A stretch of 64,000 bases of DNA from positions 1,828,419 to 1,892,418 of the forward strand of contig NC_057012.1 of assembly GCF_000002595.2 (NCBI RefSeq). The letters are read 5' to 3'. The position numbers were made by a program, and so were the translations under genes. This document shows, one piece after another, positions 58,789 through 64,000 of the stretch (its first letter is position 1; each line of letters opens with the position of its first letter). The stretch is from Chlamydomonas reinhardtii (lineage: Eukaryota; Chlorophyta; Chlorophyceae; Chlamydomonadales; Chlamydomonadaceae). Under the pieces are notes generated by a model that ran no database searches, was not told where the DNA came from, and saw only the letters and a list, made by a program, of their open reading frames with translations.

Positions 58789-61700
58789 CTACAGGTCACC
58801 ATGGGTATCGTTGTACAATGCAGCGAACAGCTGCGGGAGCAGTGCCGTCACCGCCTCCACAGCTTCCCTAGCCCCCGCTGCATCATCGGCATCCCCCGAA
58901 TCCATGGAGCCGCCACCGCCAGCCACATCCAAAGAACTCTGAGCCAGGGCCGCGGTAGCGGCGGCGGCCGCGTATTGGTCGTCGTGGTATGTGAAGCCAG
59001 TGGCTGAGTATTTGCGGTAACAGGCATCGGCGTCCGCCATGCGGCCGTTTGGGGTGCGGCCGCATGTGGGCACGCCGCCCAACGTGATGGCGGCGCCGCC
59101 ACCCACGTACACCAGCTCAGTCCTGCGGGTGTGTGTACGGCAGGTATGTTTACGGCCGGTTGCGAGCGCGGTACGGCACAGCAGTAGAGCTGCGGCACTG
59201 ATACACACGTGTCAGAATCAAGTAGGTGCCCATCATACGCCCTCCATTTGCCCTCGACCGCACTCCGTTGTGAGCACAGGCTTCAGCCACACACGACACA
59301 AGTAGATAGGAAGTGCAAGGAAGGTGAGGGCACGCCGCGAGTCCCTGCATGTCACCCAAGCCCACGCGCACCGGAAGCGGGCCTCGGGCAGTGGCGCCTT
59401 TGCCACCCACACGCCCCTGGCGGCATCAGGGCCGCCGGCGCCGCCCGGCCCGCCCCAGCTGAACTCCTCCACCTGCTGCCGTGCAAGCTGGAAGGAGGCC
59501 CCGTTGCCCCACTCGCCGCCCGCCGCCAGCAGCCGACCGCCTGGCAGCACCTGCACACAGGTGATGATGTACACAGCGAACAGCCGGATGTGGCGTGGCA
59601 TGATGATTGCATAATGTATGGGTGCGCACCAGCAGGTGCCCCAGGCCAGCGCGGCGCGTGGTGGCATTCCACGGACGGTTTTGCGACCATCAGGAAGTCG
59701 GCTGCTGACTGGGACATGCGATGCGATTGCGAACGCACGATAGCTGCCACACTTAGGACAGCTCCCAAAACAGCGCAACAAGTCCCCCGTCGCGTGACCA
59801 CGGCCCTTACCGCCAGGCCGAAGTCGGCACGCGGCCACAGCATGGGCGCCAGTGCCCGCCAGCCGCGGCCGCCACCTGCAGCCCCACCACTGCTGGTGCC
59901 AGTGCCCGTGCCGGTACCGGTGCCCGTGCCGGTACCGGTGCCCGTGCCGGTACCGGTGCTTGCCGCGAGCAAAGCTTGCCTGGGGTCAAACACCTGGGAG
60001 CAATAGGCGCACGGGGTTCACCTAATCAGTCAACCATGGCCGTCATGTCGCGCCCTCTATCTGCTTGTGCTGGCGCATGGCCTGTGTCAGACGCCACTTT
60101 GCAGTAACCCTGCGCGCGGGCGGCACACCGCAGCCACTGACACACACACACACACACGCGCGCGCGCACACAAACCCTTCCCCTGGTGTTTCCTAAGCAC
60201 GTACATATGCACACAGCACGTGTGCATCGTGACCGCCTTGAGCCGCACACCCCTCGCTCACGTGCACGCTGCGCAGCATGCGGTAGCAGTTGACCCACAG
60301 CAGGCCGTCGCACGACTTGTTGGCGGGAGTGAAGTACTGCACACCCCCCGCCACCACAATCACGGGTGCAGCGGTGGCGGTGGCTGGAGCGGGGCTGTAG
60401 GAGGGAGAGGCTGCTGTAGCAGCGGTGGTCGGCTTCCGCGGCAGCGGGGGAGGCGTCACGACCACGGCTCGGCAGTCGGCCCTGCAGATGTGTAAGTAAA
60501 GCACAAGGAGAGATTATCGAGAGAGAGAGAGTCCATGCTGCTTTTGCGGTTTTGGTAGATGGGCAGACGAGGTCGGTGCAGAGCGAGCCTTGGCGTGCAC
60601 ACACATCCATCCCCCCGTGTCCTGAGCCTAGGGAACAATATAGGTCTGGAGCACCCGCGTTCACGCCGCAGAAATAAGCCGCGGGATCACTGCCGTGCTG
60701 TACGTTTCCATGGCACCCGCGCACCGTGGCTCAGTCATCCAGCTGTCCTGCGGCAGCAGCCTCCAGACAGATGCAGAGCCGTTACCCCGGGCGGCGCCGG
60801 CGCCGCTGCCGCTGCCGCCGCCAGTCCCTGCCACCTCCAGCACTTCCACGCTGCTCAGGGACACATACGCGGGGTCATAGCCGCCGAAGACGTAGACCTG
60901 TGTGAAGGGTCACTGGGGTCACTGGAAGCCCATGCAGCGCAAAAGTGGGAGGCCGCAACTGAACGAGCAAGTACCGGAGCAGGCGGCACTTCACGACGGT
61001 ATATGCCGTACACAGGCATGCGCCTGTACTGCCCTACTACTGCCGGTATGTAAAGCCACACGACCGCTCCGTAGTGTGTAATGCACGCTCTTTCCCGCGC
61101 GCCGTCGTCCAGCACACACACCTTGCCGTCCAGCGCTGCCGCGCAGGCGTCGATGCGCGGTGCCACCAGCCGCGGCCCCACAGTCCAAGTGTTTGCGGTG
61201 ATGTTGTAGACAAGCACCGAGTCGCTGGGGCCGCCTTGGAACCCGGCCAGAGCCGTGCCCGCGATGACGTAGATGGCATCGCCGAGCAGCGCCGTGGCGA
61301 AGCGGCACCTGCATGCGGGGTGTACGGGAGGAACGGGACGCGGACGAGCACGCAGACGGTAGCGCCGTGGGAGTGGGAGACAGGGCTGTGGGCCGGTGGC
61401 AGCTGGCGGTAGCGTGCGTGTAACGGTTGTGATGCCAGTGTGGTCGGGGGGAGCCTCTGTCATGCCGTGTCAGCTGCCACCCATGCTACTTCATCAAGTC
61501 CTCATGAGTCATGACTTATGAACACGCACCTGCGCTCGGGCATCCGCGCCATCAGCTCCCACAGCCCTGTCTCGGTGTCGTACCGGACCATCTCGTCCAG
61601 CACCACCTCGGATCCAGATCCAGATCCGAGCCCGGGTGAGGATCCGGAGCCGCCCGCCACTGTGCCGTACCCGCCGATCACGTACACGTACTTGCCGTGC

Positions 61701-62535
61701 GCCACCATCTGTGTGTGCCAACTAACGTACGGGCGGGTGCGTCAGCATCGCGCCAGGACGACATGCAGTCACCGTTTGCTCTCACTAGCAATGGTTTAGC
61801 AAGCCACCCTCCTCATGCTGCAGTGCCGCCTGCCTTACCCCGTGGTCGCTGCGGCCCCGGAACGGCGCGCCCGACACGCTCCCCTCGCTCAGGTTGCCCA
61901 GGGGCGTCCAGCTGCCACCGCCCGCGGTGAGGGGTAGCAGCAGCGGGGGCTTTGAAGCCCATCCCTGCCCTGACGGCGATGCGGCGGTGATGGCTGCCAG
62001 GTTTGAAATGATGGTAACGGCTGCGGCCGCGAGGTCACCGCCATGGTCGCCTCCTGGTGAGCTTGAGCGGTTGCTGCTCAGCTCCGCAACCTGCAGCGCA
62101 CGTGAGGCGGTTGGCGCAGGTTGGTGCGTGGAGCGGTGTGTTGCAGCGACGTAGTTTGTCGACTTGAAGGATCGTGGAAGAGAGCGCGCACGCGGGAAAG
62201 GTGGGGTGGGGGTGGGCGGCTGTCGTCTTCCTTTTCTTCTTCCCATGTAAAATTAGATGGGGCCCAGTAGACCGGGCGAAAGACCCAAGCACCTGGGCTC
62301 TTAGCCGACGGATATCTTTCTGGATATTTGCCAGCTTCCGCTGATGGCGGCCGAGCTGTGAGCCCAGCGCTTCAAGCTGCTTGGCGAGCGTGGGCATGGG
62401 CCCAGCTCCCGACCGCGGCGAGAGGCTGTGCACTCGCAGGCCCGCAGCTGCATGTGCATGGATTGTTGCTGCTGATAGCAGGAATGCGATGACTGCAAGC
62501 AAGATTGCCGGCCTTGCGAAGCGGCTTTGAAGCAT
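58789..62535 (-). CDS. Secreted kelch-repeat (beta-propeller) protein
   Basis: Nine exons: 62293-62535, 61839-62090, 61530-61708, 61122-61308, 60725-60897, 60262-60481, 59811-59993, 59372-59550, 58789-59122; 649 residues. Residues 1-29 are a signal peptide (AILLAVIAFLLSAATIHAHA), followed by a short coiled coil (LAKQLEALGSQLGRHQRKL, then NIQKDIRRLRAQ). Kelch blades: GKYVYVIGGYG with DTETGLWELMARMPERR; DAIYVIAGTALAGF with NITANTWTVGPRLVAPR; GKVYVFGGYDPAY; APVIVVAGGVQYF; GGRLLAAGGEWGNG; TELVYVGGGAA near the end. Intron positions tend to fall between blade elements. No catalytic residues of galactose oxidase were identified, so a binding or scaffold role outside the cell or in the secretory path is more likely; the exact function is unknown. 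Ends with TAG 58789-58791. Confidence 0.85.
59898..59960. repeat. 18-bp tandem repeats coding (Gly-Thr)n in the kelch gene
   Basis: Three to four copies of GTGCCCGTGCCGGTACCG (plus-strand reading) inside exon 59811-59993; the protein has a Thr-Gly alternation of about 20 residues between blades. Confidence 0.85.
60140..60172. repeat. CA/CG microsatellite in kelch intron 6
   Basis: Short CA run passing into CG repeats between exons 60262-60481 and 59811-59993. Confidence 0.85.
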
Positions 62536-64000
62536 GGTCTTTGCGCTGGAGGATATCCTGCATCAGACAGCTTACTGCAATGCGAGCTGAACTATAGTCT
62601 GTTGCAAATCTCGTGTACAGAAAACTGGCCACACCACGTACAGGTTCCTCGCTTCGCCAACTGCCAGCCCTCGCACCTCAGCGGAGCCCCTGGAGCACAG
62701 CGGTTCAGGGAGTTTCAGGGGCTTTGGAATAAATCCCCCCCCACACACACAGGACTGCCTCTAATGCCGAGCCACCCCAGACCTCCCCCGATCACGCAGG
62801 TGCATATGCAGAGGAGTTGCCCTGAGTTGCCTCCCGGTTGCCAAGGTCCTGACCCAAAGGCCAAGCAGAGCCCGGTTGCACCTGTGCGCTTTTCGGGCTC
62901 GTCAATAGCCAAGACTGCGTGTATGCATGCGCATGCATATGCGAAACGCGTTTCCAGTAGCAGAACGTCATGTGCAGGAAGCTGGGCACACAATTCGAGG
63001 GCACGCGGTTACAGTGCAGATGCGCGCATTCCTTACGACCTTACTCCGGACGCCTTGCGTGTCCTCAGCCAGTGTGGCCACAGCACCGTCGCTGGGCGAC
63101 CGGGGACACTCGATCACACTTCCCGATCACCCGATGCTTAAACTCTTTGCCAGGATACCCTCACCATGACAGTACGTGGACAGTGCACAGCATGCAAGCC
63201 GGGACCACGCTCACGGCCATAGCACAAGTTCTGGACAGCTCACGCCACCCCGCCGCACAAGCACATGTGCTGCGACGACACACACGTCCCTGTGCTCCTG
63301 CACACACCTCACTGCTGGCTCATCTCATTGACACGCATGGTGCTCAACACCGCATGCATGCAACATCGGCGTTCACCCCTGCCCGACTTCCTCCCCGGTC
63401 TCCCCCGCCCCGAACCCTACTGCAATGACACCGCAAGGGACAGCCAAACCCCCGCGGTAACGTAGACAAGGCGTGACGACCCTCATGCGCATCTGAACCA
63501 AGAACAGGCCCCGCCACCGTTCCGCAAACAACAGGCCGGCCGGCAAAAAAGCGTACTCATGTCCTAACTCAAACCATTATGCAGCGTGCTTCACAGCAGC
63601 CATGTGCATAGCAATCCACCGGACACTTCCTGACTGCAAGGTAGCTACACGGTGGCAGCGTATGAGGGCCAGGCTCCTGCAAACATTCAAGTGCATGCCT
63701 GCACAGCCGTTTGCTCCGGCCGTGCCGACCTGCAAAGCCCACACAGGCCGCAACCCCGCCCCCCCCCCCCCCGACCCTCGTGCTCCTAGCTGTGGCGCCA
63801 TCGTGCGGCCACGCCGCCACGGCCCGTGCATCCGCCCCCTTCATGCCTTGTGGCCTAGTTGTGTCCATCGCATCGGCGCGTCGCGCGCATTATTTATTGG
63901 TATTGCACCTCAACAACACTCATGCACAGCCTCTTACTGGGCAGCGGGCGCACCGCAGGCATGCGGAAAGACCAGCACCACGATGGAAACGCCCTGGCTG
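62536..64000. other. Upstream region of the kelch gene to the window end
   Basis: Promoter and 5' UTR of the kelch gene should lie here; no TATA box stood out. A poly-C run is at about 63760-63772. The last 67 bases contain a short open minus-strand frame ending at TAA 63934-63936 that could be the tail of a further gene, but it is too short to support. Confidence 0.35.

Noticed and set aside
63934-64000. Minus-strand frame ending VVLVFPHACGAPAAQ
   Set aside because: Only 21 codons are in the window and no acceptor or family match is visible, so it cannot be called a gene.
1-64000. CRISPR arrays, rRNA genes, autonomous transposons and virus-derived elements
   Set aside because: No direct-repeat/spacer pattern, rRNA sequence, transposase, reverse transcriptase, integrase or capsid motif was seen in any frame examined.

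Overview
The window is nuclear DNA of a volvocine green alga, almost certainly Chlamydomonas reinhardtii or a very close relative. The evidence is high GC, short exons split by many GT-AG introns, frequent (CA)n tracts inside introns, TGTAA-type polyadenylation signals, Ala/Gly/Gln-rich protein inserts, and an alternative oxidase that matches C. reinhardtii AOX1 as I remember it. A run of exactly 100 N at 38716-38815 marks an assembly gap. Gene models below were built by hand from splice sites, reading phase and protein family alignment; exon boundaries are listed so that they can be tested.

Layout: (1) 376-2785 (+) the 3' seven exons of mitochondrial alternative oxidase AOX1; (2) 4360-8316 (+) and (3) 10152-12426 (+) two tandem, distantly similar single-pass membrane proteins of an unnamed surface family; (4) 14386-16403 (-) a 162-residue DUF866/UPF0587 protein that has lost all four zinc cysteines; (5) 17488-26711 (+) a 24-exon full-length ABCG/PDR transporter; (6) 27650-32216 (-) a BASS4/SLC10A7-type transporter with a plastid-like N-terminus; (7) 33262-35549 (-) PSB33/TEF5, a Rieske-fold thylakoid protein without cluster ligands; (8) 35.9-38.8 kb, a disturbed region with two long inverted repeats, a 330-bp CA-rich tract, the gap and one or two orphan minus-strand exons; (9) 38866-45356 (-) a plastid-type Obg GTPase whose 3' end runs into the gap region; (10) 45930-50171 (+) a YacP/NYN-domain ribonuclease; (11) 51224-57359 (-) dynein assembly factor DNAAF5/HEATR2; (12) 58789-62535 (-) a secreted kelch-repeat protein.

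The genes are individually transcribed eukaryotic genes, not an operon. Still, 27-50 kb carries four neighbours with transit-peptide-like N-termini (BASS4-type, PSB33, Obg, YacP-NYN), two of them (Obg and YacP) sharing a 573-bp divergent promoter with a TATA-like box facing each gene. The ABC transporter and the BASS4-type gene converge, and their nearest polyadenylation signals imply overlapping 3' UTRs.

Most noteworthy: a roughly 30-bp intronic sequence (TTAGTTTGGGCTGGTA and flanks) that recurs in introns of three unrelated genes, always in the same orientation relative to transcription and upstream of the 3' splice site; two long hairpin-forming inverted repeats (146-bp and 194-bp arms, 98- and 91-bp loops); three GC-AG introns in two adjacent genes; a DUF866 protein with no CXXC; an ABCG transporter with Arg for Lys in its first Walker A; and a 97-bp copy of the ABC gene (intron plus exon) 33 kb away. 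I saw no tRNA, rRNA, CRISPR array, recognisable autonomous transposon or virus-derived element.
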